Positions 1-9,800 of a stretch of DNA of 64,000 nt are shown here, piece by piece. The position numbers were made by a program, and so were the translations under genes. Source of the stretch: Domibacillus robiginosus (lineage in GTDB: Bacteria; Bacillota; Bacilli; Bacillales; Domibacillaceae); contig NZ_LAHL01000003.1 of assembly GCF_000966195.1 (NCBI RefSeq), positions 62,001 to 126,000 of the forward strand, in the 5' to 3' direction. The notes beneath the pieces were generated by a model. It made no database searches, was not told the DNA's origin, and saw only the letters and a list, made by a program, of their open reading frames with translations. Every line of letters starts with the position of its first letter. The stretch's first letter is position 1.

Positions 1-820
1 TCAAAAAGAAGCATCACTGCCGCCGGGGCAGGTTCATAGTGCGGTCATGGATGTTACAATCAAAGCTGGAGAGGAAGAAATCACTCAACTGGATGCGCCG
101 CTGGAGCTGCGCTTTGCTTTAGAAAAAAATACGGACCAGGACCGTACAACAGGTGCTTTCTATAATGAAGCGACAAAGAAATGGGAATATGCAGGCGGTT
201 ACGAGAAGGATGGCTATTGGATCATGCCAATTTCACACCTGTCGATCTTTACGGTATTGTCCGCGAAAGCGAATTTTATAGATACAAATGGCCACTGGGC
301 GAAAAAAGAAATTGAAGCACTGGCTTCCAGGCTGATTACAAGCGGGAAAACGGACGACACCTTCGCGCCCGAGCAAAAACTTACCCGGGCTGAATTTGCG
401 GTGCTGCTCGTTCGTGCGCTGCAAATTCCTTTGGAAGAGTACAAAGGAACCTTTGCGGATGTTCCATCATCCAAGGAATGGGCAGCAAGACAAATCGAAG
501 CAGCAAACCGCGCTGGTATTGTTTTCGGAAAGGATAACGGAAAGTTTGATCCAGATGCAGACATTACACGCGAGCAAATAGCGGCCATGATGATCCGCTC
601 TCTGCAATCGACAAATCCTGATATACTGGAGGGCTTAAAGGAAACAAAAACATTTAAAGATAACAAACGAATCAACGATTATGCAAAAAAAGCAGTAGCA
701 CAGGCGGCAGAACTTGAGCTTATTTACGGGCGGTCAAATGGAACATTCGATCCGAAAAAACAAACGACACGAGCTGAAACAGCTGTTATGCTGTATCGCC
801 TGATGAATAAAATGCAGTGA
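1..820 (+). CDS. SLH-domain surface protein, C-terminal part (cut by window edge)
   Basis: The reading frame is open to the first base, so the true start lies upstream; the ATG at 47 is internal. The last ~180 residues carry three S-layer homology repeats (starting near nt 275, 452 and 653), each with the usual hydrophobic-TRAEF/TREQI/TRAET pattern. SLH triplets bind pyruvylated secondary cell wall polymer, so this is a wall-attached exported protein with a C-terminal anchor. The short region before the repeats is not recognisable. It fits the slaP-secA2 pair and the second SLH protein in this window. The SLH assignment is certain; the enzymatic or structural role of the missing N-terminal part is unknown. 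Confidence 0.9.
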   Translation, partial: QKEASLPPGQVHSAVMDVTIKAGEEEITQLDAPLELRFALEKNTDQDRTTGAFYNEATKKWEYAGGYEKDGYWIMPISHLSIFTVLSAKANFIDTNGHWAKKEIEALASRLITSGKTDDTFAPEQKLTRAEFAVLLVRALQIPLEEYKGTFADVPSSKEWAARQIEAANRAGIVFGKDNGKFDPDADITREQIAAMMIRSLQSTNPDILEGLKETKTFKDNKRINDYAKKAVAQAAELELIYGRSNGTFDPKKQTTRAETAVMLYRLMNKMQ

Positions 821-829
821 GTAAAAAAG

Positions 830-859
830 AAAACGCCGGAGCTTTTGCTCCGGCGTTTT
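830..859. terminator. Bidirectional Rho-independent terminator
   Basis: Perfect 13-bp stem (AAAACGCCGGAGC and its complement) with a TTTT loop. It is A-rich on one side and T-rich on the other, so it can serve both the SLH gene on the plus strand and the small minus-strand gene that ends at 863. Confidence 0.9.
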
Positions 860-862
860 GGG

Positions 863-991
863 TTAGCGCGGACGGTATACTTTTGCCGCTCTGCGCTTGT
901 CCAGGTATTTTTTGATAATCGGGTAAATGATCGGGCCGTATTTCATGCCCATTTTAATTAATTTTGAAACGCCGCCTGATGAACGAGCCAT
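863..991 (-). CDS. Small basic protein, 42 aa, unknown function
   Basis: Begins MARSSGGVSKLIKMGMKYGP and ends in a Lys/Arg-rich tail. The ATG at 991 follows a GGAAGGTG ribosome binding site. A longer open frame continues upstream but crosses the divergent cvfB gene, so the short form is preferred. Its stop abuts a strong bidirectional terminator, which supports a real gene. It is divergent from cvfB. The sequence suggests a short helix with a basic tail. No function can be assigned; it resembles the small conserved hypothetical proteins of Bacillaceae. Confidence 0.6.
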   Translation of the reverse strand: MARSSGGVSKLIKMGMKYGPIIYPIIKKYLDKRRAAKVYRPR

Positions 992-1117
992 ATTATTTTT
1001 CACCTTCCCGTTTCGATTTAGTACTACAAGTGTACCCGAACCCTGGATTATTAAACATTCAGACGGGAAAGCTGATATAATGAGAAGCAATGAGAATTTT
1101 GGAAAGGACGTGCGTGA

Positions 1118-1993
1118 ATGGCTCTCGAAGCTGGAACAATCGTAACACTGCGTGTAAAAAACAAACAAGAATATGGCTGGTTTCTTGAAAATGAGGAAGA
1201 AGAAGCGGTACTGCTTCATAATAGTGAAATAACAGACGGCTTTGACCCGAACGAACCTATTGAGGTATTTCTGTATCAGGACCATAGCGGCCGGCTTGCT
1301 TCGACAATGAAGCGCCCGCTTATTACACTTGGAGAATACGGCTGGGTATCGGTTGTTGGGGAAGAAGTTAGCAGGCTTGGTGTATTCGTTGATATCGGTA
1401 TTTCAAAGGATGCGCTCGTATCAGAGGATGACCTGCCGTATAAATTTGAAGTGCGCCCGATTGAAGGCGACAAGCTGTATTGCACATTAAAGCTTGATAA
1501 AAATGGTCGGATGTTTGCGAAGCCGGCAACAGAAGAGAAAATTTGGGATATCGCCAAGCGGGCAAATAAAACGGATTTAAACAAAGACTTTACCGGCAGA
1601 GTGTACCGGACTGGAAAAGCAGGTACGTGGATCATTACAGATGACCTGTACCGGGCATTCCTGCACCCGACTGAACGGGAGGACGAGCCGCGCGTCGGAC
1701 AGGAGGTTAAAGGCCGGATCATTGCTGTACATGATGACGGCTCAGTAAATGTCTCGCTTCTGGGCCGGCGTGTAGAGCGGCAAAAAGACGACGCAGACAA
1801 TGTATATGACTATTTAATGAGCCGTGGCGGCAAAATGCCATATTGGGATAAAAGCCTGCCGGAAGAAATTGAAAAACGGTTTGGCATCAGCAAAGGGGCT
1901 TTTAAGCGAGCACTCGGCAAGCTGATGAAAGAAGGAAGAGCGTATCAAGAAAGCGGCTGGACATACGCCGGTACAAAACAAAAAAGTGAATAA
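1118..1993 (+). CDS. cvfB: CvfB/YitL family S1-like RNA-binding protein
   Basis: A 291-residue protein of the CvfB (B. subtilis YitL) family: successive S1-type OB folds (near residues 5-60, 70-135 and 145-215) followed by a C-terminal winged-helix segment (FGISKGAFKRALGKLM). The family binds RNA and affects virulence-factor expression in Staphylococcus. Length and domain order are typical. The ATG at 1118 has an upstream GGAAAGGACG ribosome binding site. It is a single gene, divergent from the 42-aa ORF and convergent with the uracil permease, with a terminator directly after the stop codon. The family call is firm; the cellular targets are unknown. Confidence 0.9.
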   Translation: MALEAGTIVTLRVKNKQEYGWFLENEEEEAVLLHNSEITDGFDPNEPIEVFLYQDHSGRLASTMKRPLITLGEYGWVSVVGEEVSRLGVFVDIGISKDALVSEDDLPYKFEVRPIEGDKLYCTLKLDKNGRMFAKPATEEKIWDIAKRANKTDLNKDFTGRVYRTGKAGTWIITDDLYRAFLHPTEREDEPRVGQEVKGRIIAVHDDGSVNVSLLGRRVERQKDDADNVYDYLMSRGGKMPYWDKSLPEEIEKRFGISKGAFKRALGKLMKEGRAYQESGWTYAGTKQKSE

Positions 1994-2026
1994 AAAAGAC
2001 GCTGCCTGATGTGGCAGCGTCTTTTT
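1994..2026. terminator. Bidirectional terminator between cvfB and uraA
   Basis: Stem AGACGCTGCC / GGCAGCGTCT with a six-base loop, flanked by A5 and T5 runs. It sits between two convergent genes. Confidence 0.9.
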
Positions 2027-2029
2027 GGA

Positions 2030-3292
2030 TTAATCGTTATCGTTTGATAAATTTAATTTTTTAATCAAGGCAAAAAATAAGCTTAAAATAATCGCGACAA
2101 CTGTTGCTAGCGCCATTCCTTTTAATTGTAGGTAGCCCCATGTGAATGTAGCGCCCGATAAACCGATCACAAGCACAATCGTTGTTAAAATCATGTTCGT
2201 TGTTTTCGAGTAATCGACCCGCGAATCAACCAGCATGCGAAGTCCGCTTGCGGCAATAATACCGAATAAAAGCAGGGAAATACCGCCCATAACCGGACCT
2301 GGAATGGTTGAGATAAGCGCTGCAAGCTTGCCGAAGAATGACAACACAATGGCCATAACGGCTGCACCGCCGATTACCCAGACGGAATACACTTTTGACA
2401 GAGCCAAAACCCCAATGTTTTCACCGTACGTAGTATTAGGAGTAGAGCCGACAAAACCAGAGATCACAGTGGAAATTCCGTTTCCGAATAAAGAAACACC
2501 GAGACCTGGTTTTTTCATTAAATCACGATCGACAATATTTTGCGTAACCACGAGGTGTCCGATATGCTCGGCGATGACTACAAGGGCAGCAGGCGCAATG
2601 ATGGCAATGCTCGACCAATGAAAATCAGGCTGGTAAAATTGCGGGAGCGCGAACATTTTTGCTTCGCGAACCGGCGTGAAATCCACCATTCCAAACATCG
2701 CTGCAATCACGTAGCCGGCGATGATCCCGATCAGAATCGGAATAATTTTTAAAAATCCGCGGAACATTACGTTGCCGACGACTGTAATGCCAAGCGTCAG
2801 CATCGAAACAATAATCGTATTGCGGTCAGGTGACCAATCGGCTGAGCCATCGGAGATGATTCCGGCCATTTGTGCAGCTGTCGGCACAAGTTCAAGTCCG
2901 ATAACGGCTACAATGGCACCCATCGCTGCTGGCGGAAAAACAACATCAATCCAGCCGGTGCCGGCCACTTTAATAATTCCTGAAACAAGAATGAAGAGGA
3001 GACCGACGATAATAAAACCGCCTAATGCCTGCTCGTAACTGCCGCCTTCCAGGACTAAAAAAACAGGAGATAAAAACGCAAAACTGGAACCGAGATAAGC
3101 TGGAATCTGGCCTTTACAAAGAAAAATATACAACAATGTACCGATGCCATTCATTAATAAAATGGTCGCCGGATTAACCCCAAATAAAACAGGAACGAGA
3201 ACCGTTGATCCAAACATGGCGAATAAATGCTGCAAGCTAAGCGGGATCAAAGCCGGAATCGGCGGCCGCTCATCAACTTGATAAGTACGCAA
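2030..3292 (-). CDS. uraA: Uracil/xanthine permease (NCS2 family, UraA-like)
   Basis: A 420-residue polytopic protein of the nucleobase:cation symporter 2 family, importing uracil across the cytoplasmic membrane with protons. Typical UraA/PyrP signatures are visible: SSFAFLSP in the N-terminal third, AEHIGH (substrate-contact glutamate in UraA) near residue 241, and GFVGSTPNTTYGENIG near residue 290. The start is TTG at 3292 with AGGAGG seven bases upstream. It stands alone, not in a pyr operon, and the short leader shows no PyrR-type attenuator. Uracil is the best substrate guess by motif similarity; another nucleobase is possible. Confidence 0.85.
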   Translation of the reverse strand: MRTYQVDERPPIPALIPLSLQHLFAMFGSTVLVPVLFGVNPATILLMNGIGTLLYIFLCKGQIPAYLGSSFAFLSPVFLVLEGGSYEQALGGFIIVGLLFILVSGIIKVAGTGWIDVVFPPAAMGAIVAVIGLELVPTAAQMAGIISDGSADWSPDRNTIIVSMLTLGITVVGNVMFRGFLKIIPILIGIIAGYVIAAMFGMVDFTPVREAKMFALPQFYQPDFHWSSIAIIAPAALVVIAEHIGHLVVTQNIVDRDLMKKPGLGVSLFGNGISTVISGFVGSTPNTTYGENIGVLALSKVYSVWVIGGAAVMAIVLSFFGKLAALISTIPGPVMGGISLLLFGIIAASGLRMLVDSRVDYSKTTNMILTTIVLVIGLSGATFTWGYLQLKGMALATVVAIILSLFFALIKKLNLSNDND

Positions 3293-3355
3293 ATAATCTT
3301 CCTCCTAAATACACAAATTGTAGTCATTATACTTCAAAAATCGTCATCTGACTAC

Positions 3356-3386
3356 AAAAAAAGAACCTGAACTCAGGTTCTTTTTG
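3356..3386. terminator. Terminator hairpin, left copy flanking repeat element A
   Basis: Perfect stem AGAACCTGA / TCAGGTTCT with A7 before and T5 after. The same 31 bases recur at 3670-3700 with two differences. Confidence 0.85.
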
Positions 3387-3669
3387 CTTAATTCTGAAAA
3401 ACAAAGAGGTCAAGCGGAAATTCGTTTTTTCAAAAAACCTTATATGGCGTGTTTCTTTTTTAGCTTGCCCGAAAGACTCTCTTTTGAAAAACAGCGTCAG
3501 AGGGCTGCGGACTGCCGGCGTAGACTCCTAAGGGACGAGCTCACCGCCTGTCCCTTGGAAAGCGGAGCCCCCCGAATGCCGCCTATTCTATGCTTCGGCC
3601 AAGAACGCTCAATAAACATGTAGATTTTTAGAATGATGTAGCCCGACAACATCATATTTTAACAGAATG
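3387..3669 (-). mobile_element. Group II repeat element A (non-coding, inserted in a terminator)
   Basis: Non-coding repeat of ~283 bp between two copies of one terminator hairpin. One end resembles CTTAGTGTTGAAAAACAAAG and the other, inverted, TCATTCTGTTAAAATATGAT; these recur at 16084, 24671 and 42092. The interior holds the GC-rich block shared with those copies (CCTAAGGGACGAGC, CTGTCCCTTGGAAAGCGGAG). Orientation is opposite to the copies at 16084 and 42092. No protein is encoded; open frames inside are not gene-like. Confidence 0.7.
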
Positions 3670-3700
3670 AAAAAAAGAACATGAAATCAGGTTCTTTTTG
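3670..3700. terminator. Terminator hairpin, right copy flanking repeat element A
   Basis: 29 of 31 bases match the hairpin at 3356-3386. One stem position has changed (AGAACATGA instead of AGAACCTGA). Confidence 0.8.
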
Positions 3701-4137
3701 GCAAAACCTATTATGAAGCAGCAGGAAGTTATTTCTGGTTCAGCTCATCAATAATGGTATTATAGCCGGCACTTCTTTGCTGTTTTGCATGCTGCACAAA
3801 ACAAACGAACTAATCCCTAAAGTTCCAGTTGTTTTCTATTATATAATAAATAGGAAGGCGGAAATGAGCTTTCGAAAAGTAAATAGAGAGGGAAAGTCCA
3901 ACGTTGTAAGAGCGTTTCTTTTTTGTCGAACCGTCTCATTTTATAACATAATTCCCCTTTCTATGGTGAACTGTTTTTCCTGTCAATTCACTATTTCAAA
4001 GAGAGCGGTATTTTTATAAGTATTAATAGTCAATAGGTGATCGCTGTTCTAAAAAGTAGTTTCTTGTATAAAAACGAATGAATGTAAGAAAATTTAACAA
4101 AATGTTCGTAAATAAAAAGCGTATTGTTGATAGGCTT
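3701..4137. other. Intergenic region with no convincing gene
   Basis: AT-rich. On the minus strand a 22-codon frame ending at 3729 (QRSAGYNTIIDELNQK) reads like the tail of a small protein but has no ribosome binding site or ATG; it could be the gene the 3356-3386 terminator once served. A TATAAT at ~3840 could act on either strand. Nothing else is supportable. Confidence 0.4.
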
Positions 4138-4151
4138 TGTAAGCGTTAACA
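4138..4151 (+). promoter_or_regulatory. CcpA-binding cre site upstream of serC
   Basis: TGTAAGCGTTAACA matches the published consensus TGWAANCGNTNWCA at every position. Its centre is ~80 bp upstream of the expected serC transcription start, a placement associated with activation rather than roadblock repression in known CcpA targets. Confidence 0.7.
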
Positions 4152-4187
4152 AATGAAAATTCGCTCGAAAACAAAAGGAAAGAGCCC

Positions 4188-4216
4188 TTGATTCATACAG
4201 AATGTTATTTTATAAT
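4188..4216 (+). promoter_or_regulatory. Sigma-A promoter of serC-serA
   Basis: TTGATT, 17-bp spacer, TATAAT. The leader is about 55 nt and no riboswitch fold is evident. Confidence 0.8.
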
Positions 4217-4277
4217 TCGGGTATTGATAAAGCAAAAATTTTCAGACTATCGAAAATAACACGAATGAAGGAGTAGT

Positions 4278-5375
4278 ATGATGACACGAGTTTATAATTT
4301 CTCAGCAGGTCCTTCCATGTTGCCTCTTGAGGTACTTCAAAAAGCACAAGCCGAACTGACAAATTTTGCGGGTTCCGGCATGGCAGTGATGGAGCTGAGC
4401 CATCGTTCAAAATGGTTTACAGAAATCATTGAAACAGCGGAATCTGTTCTGCGCAAGCTGATGAACATTCCAGACAACTACAAAGTGTTATTCCTTCAAG
4501 GGGGCGCTTCCCAGCAGTTCGCCATGGTGCCGATGAACTTGTTTGTCGGCAGTAAAAAAGCGGATTTTGTGAATACTGGCTCCTGGTCAAAAAAAGCAAT
4601 TAAAGAAGCGAAAAAATACGGGGAAGTACGTGTTATTGCATCTTCTGAAGATAAAAATTTCAGTTATATCCCGGCTGTGACTGCGGATATGATTGATCCA
4701 GAAGCGGATTTCGTTCATATTACAACAAACAATACAATAGAAGGAACCGTTTTCGAACAAATTCCAGACACAGGCAATGTGCCGCTTGTGGCCGATATGT
4801 CTTCTAATATCTTATCCACGGAAATTGACGTATCCAAATTTGGCCTTATTTACGCGGGCGCACAGAAAAACATTGGCCCGGCTGGCCTGACGCTTGTCAT
4901 TATCCGTGAAGATTTAATCGGAAAAGCAGATGAGTCTGTTCCAACGATGCTGGACTATAAAACGCACGTAGACAGCGATTCGCTTTACAACACACCGCCA
5001 ACATTTGCAATCTATATGGCGAAGCTTGTATTTGAATGGTTAGAAGAGCTTGGCGGTATCCAGGCGATGGAGAGCATAAACCGGGAAAAAGCAGCTATTT
5101 TATATGACTATCTTGATCAGTCAGCTGTGTTCAGCTCACCTATTTCAAAAGAATCTCGTTCATTGATGAACATTCCGTTTGTATCACCAAGCGAAGAATT
5201 AGATGCACTGTTTGTAAAAGAAGCAAAAGCAAAAGGGCTTGAAACCTTAAAAGGACACCGCTCAGTCGGTGGTATGCGTGCAAGTATTTACAATGCGATG
5301 CCGGTCGAAGGTGTCAAAGCACTTGTCGCTTTTATGGAAGAATTCGAACAGACTCATTCAGCGGAAGGGAAGTAA
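4278..5375 (+). CDS. serC: Phosphoserine aminotransferase
   Basis: A 365-aa class V aminotransferase. Starts [16 protein letters not shown], the hallmark N-terminus of SerC, and contains the GGASQQFA phosphate-binding segment and [15 protein letters not shown] with the PLP-binding lysine. It converts 3-phosphohydroxypyruvate and glutamate to phosphoserine and 2-oxoglutarate (serine and vitamin B6 pathways) in the cytoplasm. The ATG at 4278 follows GAAGGAG; the second ATG (4281) is possible. It is the first gene of a two-gene operon with serA six bases downstream. A perfect cre box upstream suggests CcpA control. Confidence 0.95.
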   Translation: MMTRVYNFSAGPSMLPLEVLQKAQAELTNFAGSGMAVMELSHRSKWFTEIIETAESVLRKLMNIPDNYKVLFLQGGASQQFAMVPMNLFVGSKKADFVNTGSWSKKAIKEAKKYGEVRVIASSEDKNFSYIPAVTADMIDPEADFVHITTNNTIEGTVFEQIPDTGNVPLVADMSSNILSTEIDVSKFGLIYAGAQKNIGPAGLTLVIIREDLIGKADESVPTMLDYKTHVDSDSLYNTPPTFAIYMAKLVFEWLEELGGIQAMESINREKAAILYDYLDQSAVFSSPISKESRSLMNIPFVSPSEELDALFVKEAKAKGLETLKGHRSVGGMRASIYNAMPVEGVKALVAFMEEFEQTHSAEGK

Positions 5376-5381
5376 CGAAAC

Positions 5382-6560
5382 GTGTATACTATTAAATCTA
5401 TGAACAACATTGCCGACATCGGCTTAAATGTATTTCACACTGCAGACGATTTTCAAGTAAACGACGATACAAACACACCAGACGGCATTATCCTGCGCAG
5501 CGCAAACCTGCATGATACAGAGTTTAACAGCAATGTTAAAGCCATTGCCCGTGCCGGTGCCGGCGTAAATAACATTCCGGTTCAAGCATGCACAGAGCGA
5601 GGCATCGTTGTGTTTAACACGCCGGGTGCAAACGCAAATGCGGTAAAAGAATTGATTTTAACAACGATTATGGCTGTTTCCCGTAATTTATTTGACGGCG
5701 TAAGCTGGACAAATGAATTAAAAGGGCAGGGGGATGCGATTCCAAAGCTGGTTGAAGCAGGCAAAAAGCAGTTTGTCGGCCGTGAAGTGAAAGGGAAAAC
5801 ACTTGGCGTTATCGGTCTGGGCCACATTGGTGCCCTGGTTGCGAACAATGCGCTTGACCTTGATATGGATGTAATCGGCTTTGACCCGTTTATTTCTGTT
5901 GATACAGCCTGGAACCTGTCCCGCAATGTACAGCGCGCTTTAACCATCGAGCAGCTTTTTGCAGCGAGCGATTATATTACCGTTCACGTACCATTAACAG
6001 ACAATACACGCGGTATGTTCAATAAAGAAGCGTTTTCTGTTATGAAAAACGGTGCTGTTGTACTTAACTTCTCGCGTGGTGAGCTTGTGAACGAAGAAGA
6101 TATGCGGGCGGCGCTTGAAAGCGGCAAAGTTGGCAAGTATGTTACAGACTTCCCGAACGAAAATGTGATCGGCATGAAAAATGTTGTTCCGATTCCTCAC
6201 CTTGGCGCGTCTACAACGGAATCAGAAGAAAACTGTGCGATTATGGCAGCACGCCAGATGAAAGATTACCTGGAAACAGGAAATATCAAAAACTCTGTGA
6301 ATTTTGGGAATGTAGAAATTCCGTTTACAGGTAAACGCCGCGTTACAGTGGCTCATAAAAATGTACCAAACATGGTTGGCCAGATTACAGGTGCCCTGTC
6401 TGAGTACGATTTGAATATCGCAGACATGGTAAACCGCAGTAAAGGTGACTATGCTTACACGTTGATCGATATCGACAACCAGGTAAACGGGGAAGTCATT
6501 CCTGGCTTAACCGAAAAACTATATGGTATTTCAGGCGTGATCATGGCACGTATTATTTAA
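5382..6560 (+). CDS. serA: D-3-phosphoglycerate dehydrogenase (short form with ACT domain)
   Basis: A 392-aa NAD-dependent dehydrogenase for the first step of serine synthesis. The Rossmann motif GVIGLGHIGALVANNALD is near residue 144, a GELVNEEDM catalytic region follows, and PHLGAST carries the active-site histidine. A C-terminal ACT domain (VAHKNVPNMVGQITGALSEY onward) probably senses serine. It is shorter than the ~525-aa B. subtilis SerA because it lacks the intervening domain, so it is the compact type. The start is GTG at 5382, six bases after the serC stop; no earlier in-frame start is better placed. A strong terminator follows. Confidence 0.93.
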   Translation: MYTIKSMNNIADIGLNVFHTADDFQVNDDTNTPDGIILRSANLHDTEFNSNVKAIARAGAGVNNIPVQACTERGIVVFNTPGANANAVKELILTTIMAVSRNLFDGVSWTNELKGQGDAIPKLVEAGKKQFVGREVKGKTLGVIGLGHIGALVANNALDLDMDVIGFDPFISVDTAWNLSRNVQRALTIEQLFAASDYITVHVPLTDNTRGMFNKEAFSVMKNGAVVLNFSRGELVNEEDMRAALESGKVGKYVTDFPNENVIGMKNVVPIPHLGASTTESEENCAIMAARQMKDYLETGNIKNSVNFGNVEIPFTGKRRVTVAHKNVPNMVGQITGALSEYDLNIADMVNRSKGDYAYTLIDIDNQVNGEVIPGLTEKLYGISGVIMARII

Positions 6561-6569
6561 ATAAAACGA

Positions 6570-6606
6570 AGAGATTTTGGATTTCCATCCAAAATCTCTT
6601 TTTTTG
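6570..6606 (+). terminator. Terminator of serC-serA
   Basis: 13-bp stem (AGAGATTTTGGAT and its complement), TTCC loop, T7 tail. Confidence 0.9.
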
Positions 6607-6693
6607 TTTTATACAAGCTGAATAAATGATTCTAACTACTACTTTTCGGAAAAAGCGTATGTGAACAGGGCTTAGTACGGGTAATAGAATAGG

Positions 6694-6777
6694 GGTATTC
6701 ACAGGGCTGTGTGTTCCATAAGGCAGCCGCCAGCCCATTGTGCTGTTGAATCCTTCCGTTATAATCAACGGCCTTCA
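6694..6777 (-). pseudogene. Possible IS3-type transposase C-terminal remnant
   Basis: One minus-strand frame reads AVDYNGRIQQHNGLAAALW, resembling the end of IS3-family OrfB proteins (HYYNNxRIQxxLNGLSPxEYR) but with lost residues and a disrupted frame. No other transposase sequence or inverted repeats are present. This is a weak call based on a short match. Confidence 0.3.
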
Positions 6778-6887
6778 TTTAACTTATACAGTTAAAAAAT
6801 AAATTTCACATAATTGAAGAAATTTGAAACTTTTTACTTCTTTTTCCTGTATGATGAAGAGAAGAAAAAGTGAATGGGGGATCTATT

Positions 6888-9800
6888 TTGAAGAAATGGC
6901 AACAAATTATGGCGGCAGCCCTTAGTGCGTCACTTCTTATGCCAGGAGCCGCCTGGGCAGAAGTACCGTCATCTGAAAAGGAAGCAGCATACAAAGCAGC
7001 TCAAGCGGACAAGCAGGTTACAGATTCACAAACACTCGTAATCAAGTATTCAAAGGCGCTTCCGCAAAGTGTACATAAAAAAGCAGGTGTGACTCTCCTA
7101 AAGCGCCTGTCCGGCTTAAAATATGACGTAGTACGTGTGCCAAAGTCAAAGAAGCTGAGCGACGTGATTCGGGTATACAAAGAACGCTCCGAAGTCGTAG
7201 CTGTCACACCGAGTATTCAATACAAGGCATTTGCCGATAAACCGGATCCGAAAGCAGTGAAGATGGATCATTTAGCAATGCTTAATATGGGCAAAGCCCT
7301 TTCCTATGCCGGAAAACATAATGTTACGATCGCCGTTGTAGATGGCGGGATTGACTATAAGCATCCCGATTTAAAAGCAAACTTACTGAAGCCGTATAAT
7401 GTAGCCAACCCGGCACGCAATCCGGTTCGTGACCTGCATGGAACACATGTAGCCGGCATTATTGCATCTGAGAAAAATAACGGTCTCGGCGGTTATGGTG
7501 TGTTCCCCAATGCGAAAATTTTGCCGGTCGATGTGTTTAACGGCTCAATGGGAGCCAATGACTTTACGATTGCCGAAGGGATTACCTATTCTGTTGATCA
7601 GGGAGCAGACGTCATCAACTTGAGTCTGGGCGGTTTTATGCCTTCTCCTGTTGTAGAAGAAGCGATTCAGTACGCGATCGATTCAGGGGTTGTGGTCGTT
7701 GCTGCAGCCGGTAATGAAGCGACAGATCAATATTCTTACCCGGCTGCTTATCCGGGTGTGATCAGCGTCGGTAATATAAACGGATCAAAAACGTTATCGG
7801 AGAGCTCTAACTATGGCTCTTCGGTTGATGTGGTAGCACCAGGTGAAAACATTTATAGCACCTCTTATGATTCAGAATCTGGGTCGAAGTTTGAGCGGTT
7901 AACAGGTACTTCCATGGCATCACCAATGGTAGCAGCGGCAGCAGGACTGCTTAAGTCCAAGTATCCTAACTTAACTGCGTTTGAGATTGAATATATTTTA
8001 GAGCAGACTGCCACGGATCTCGGGGAAAAGGGCTATGATTTAACGTATGGAAATGGGTTAATTAATCCGCTTAACGCGCTTAAATTTGATCCGAAAAAGC
8101 TGCCGAAGCGTCCGGACGGATCCGGTGAGGCCATTTTAAAAACGGCGAAAGAAATCAAGTCAGGGAAGCAGTCGTTTACAGGTACTTTCAAATCACCGGA
8201 AACGATGCACTGGTTTAAAGCAAGCGTGGCAGAAGGCCAGCATATCCAAATGGTGCTTGATGGCAGTAAAGGGTACGATTATGCAATGGAATTGTACTTT
8301 GTGCCGGAAGAAGGGGATCCCGAGTACCTTCGTGATGTAGATCACACAAGAGCCAGCGGACAAGAGGGCTACTTGTATACAGCGGCCCAAGACGGAACAC
8401 TTGTGATTGGTGTAAAAGATACAAATGGGAATTATAGCGCAGCCGGTAAATCTACTTTTACGCTGCAGGCAGAAAAAAGAGGCGCTCTTACGCCGGATCA
8501 AGCGACATACGAAGAGCCTGTTGCAATTGGATCCCTTCCCTATACAAAAAATGATTTTACCCTTTACAGCGGTGAAGAAGATATGCCGGATTCAGACTTT
8601 TTTACCCTATCTGTAGAAGAAAAAAAGCTGGTTTCGCTTTCGGTTTCAGCACTTCCGGGAGTTAATTCAGCGATCAACGTTTACGTAGGTGAGGGAGAGG
8701 AAGAATACAGCATTGTGGATGGAGATACACAGCCGATGAATAAAGGCGAAACCATCTCATTCCAGGCAATGCCGGATACTGAATATCGTATTGAAGTCAC
8801 AAACAGTACGTTTGGTGAAGACATTCTTTTAAATTCTATTATAGATTTGCTGGGATTAACTGTAACGACGATGAGTGAGCTGGTTGTTGGAGAATCGGCT
8901 GTGCCATACACATTCAAAGTGGAAGAACGGACGATTCCAGCCGATGAAGATGGTCTGCCGGAAGAAGAAACACTCGAAGAAGAATTTTCGGATGGTAATC
9001 TGACCATTGAAGAATATGGAGAAATGAAAGAGGACGAGCTGATTGACGGCGAGAAAGAAGCAGACAGCAGCAGCATTCTCCAAAAGGCGCTTTCGTACAC
9101 ACCTGGCAGCAGTAAAAAAGGGTACTTCCAATTTGGATATGATGAAGATTACTACCGTTTTATTCCAACAGAAAATGGCATTTATTCGTTTAAAGCCAGC
9201 CAGGAAAATGAAGGAAATGCTTCGGTTGTGCTAATGGAATTGGATCAGGAAACAGGTGAATTAATTCCTATTTCAGAAAGCAGCGGAGAAATGGATATGC
9301 TTGCGGCCCTTCTTGGCGGTCCGGTGGGATCAGGCGGAATGAATGTGGCGCTGACGAAAAATAAAACATATGTCGTATCCGTTTATAATAATTTAGAAAA
9401 CGCATCAGCCGACCCTTATAAGCTGACATCGAAACGTGTTGCCAATATGCCTCCTGAGAAAGACAATGACCAGAATGCAGCTGAGGAAGGCTTGAATATA
9501 AAAGCCGGAAAAGCGGTTCAAAACTACTTTGTTCATACAGGGGATACGGATTATTACTACTTTATGAATGAAGGAAAGCCGCGTGTGTATACACTGGATA
9601 TTGTCGAAAGTGCTTTGACGGCCGCACAAAAAGCGAGCATCCCACGCGAGCTACGGCCGGGCCATATATTTACTGGCGCTATGTATGAAGATACAAATGG
9701 CGATAAAGTGCTTGATGAAGAGGAGCTAAACCGGGTGACACCGTTTGGCCCAGATCCATTTACAATGATGATTACAGAAACAAATATACACACATCGTTT

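Noticed and set aside
3729-3797. 22-codon minus-strand frame ending QRSAGYNTIIDELNQK
   Set aside because: No ribosome binding site and only a GTG to start from; too short to call a gene.
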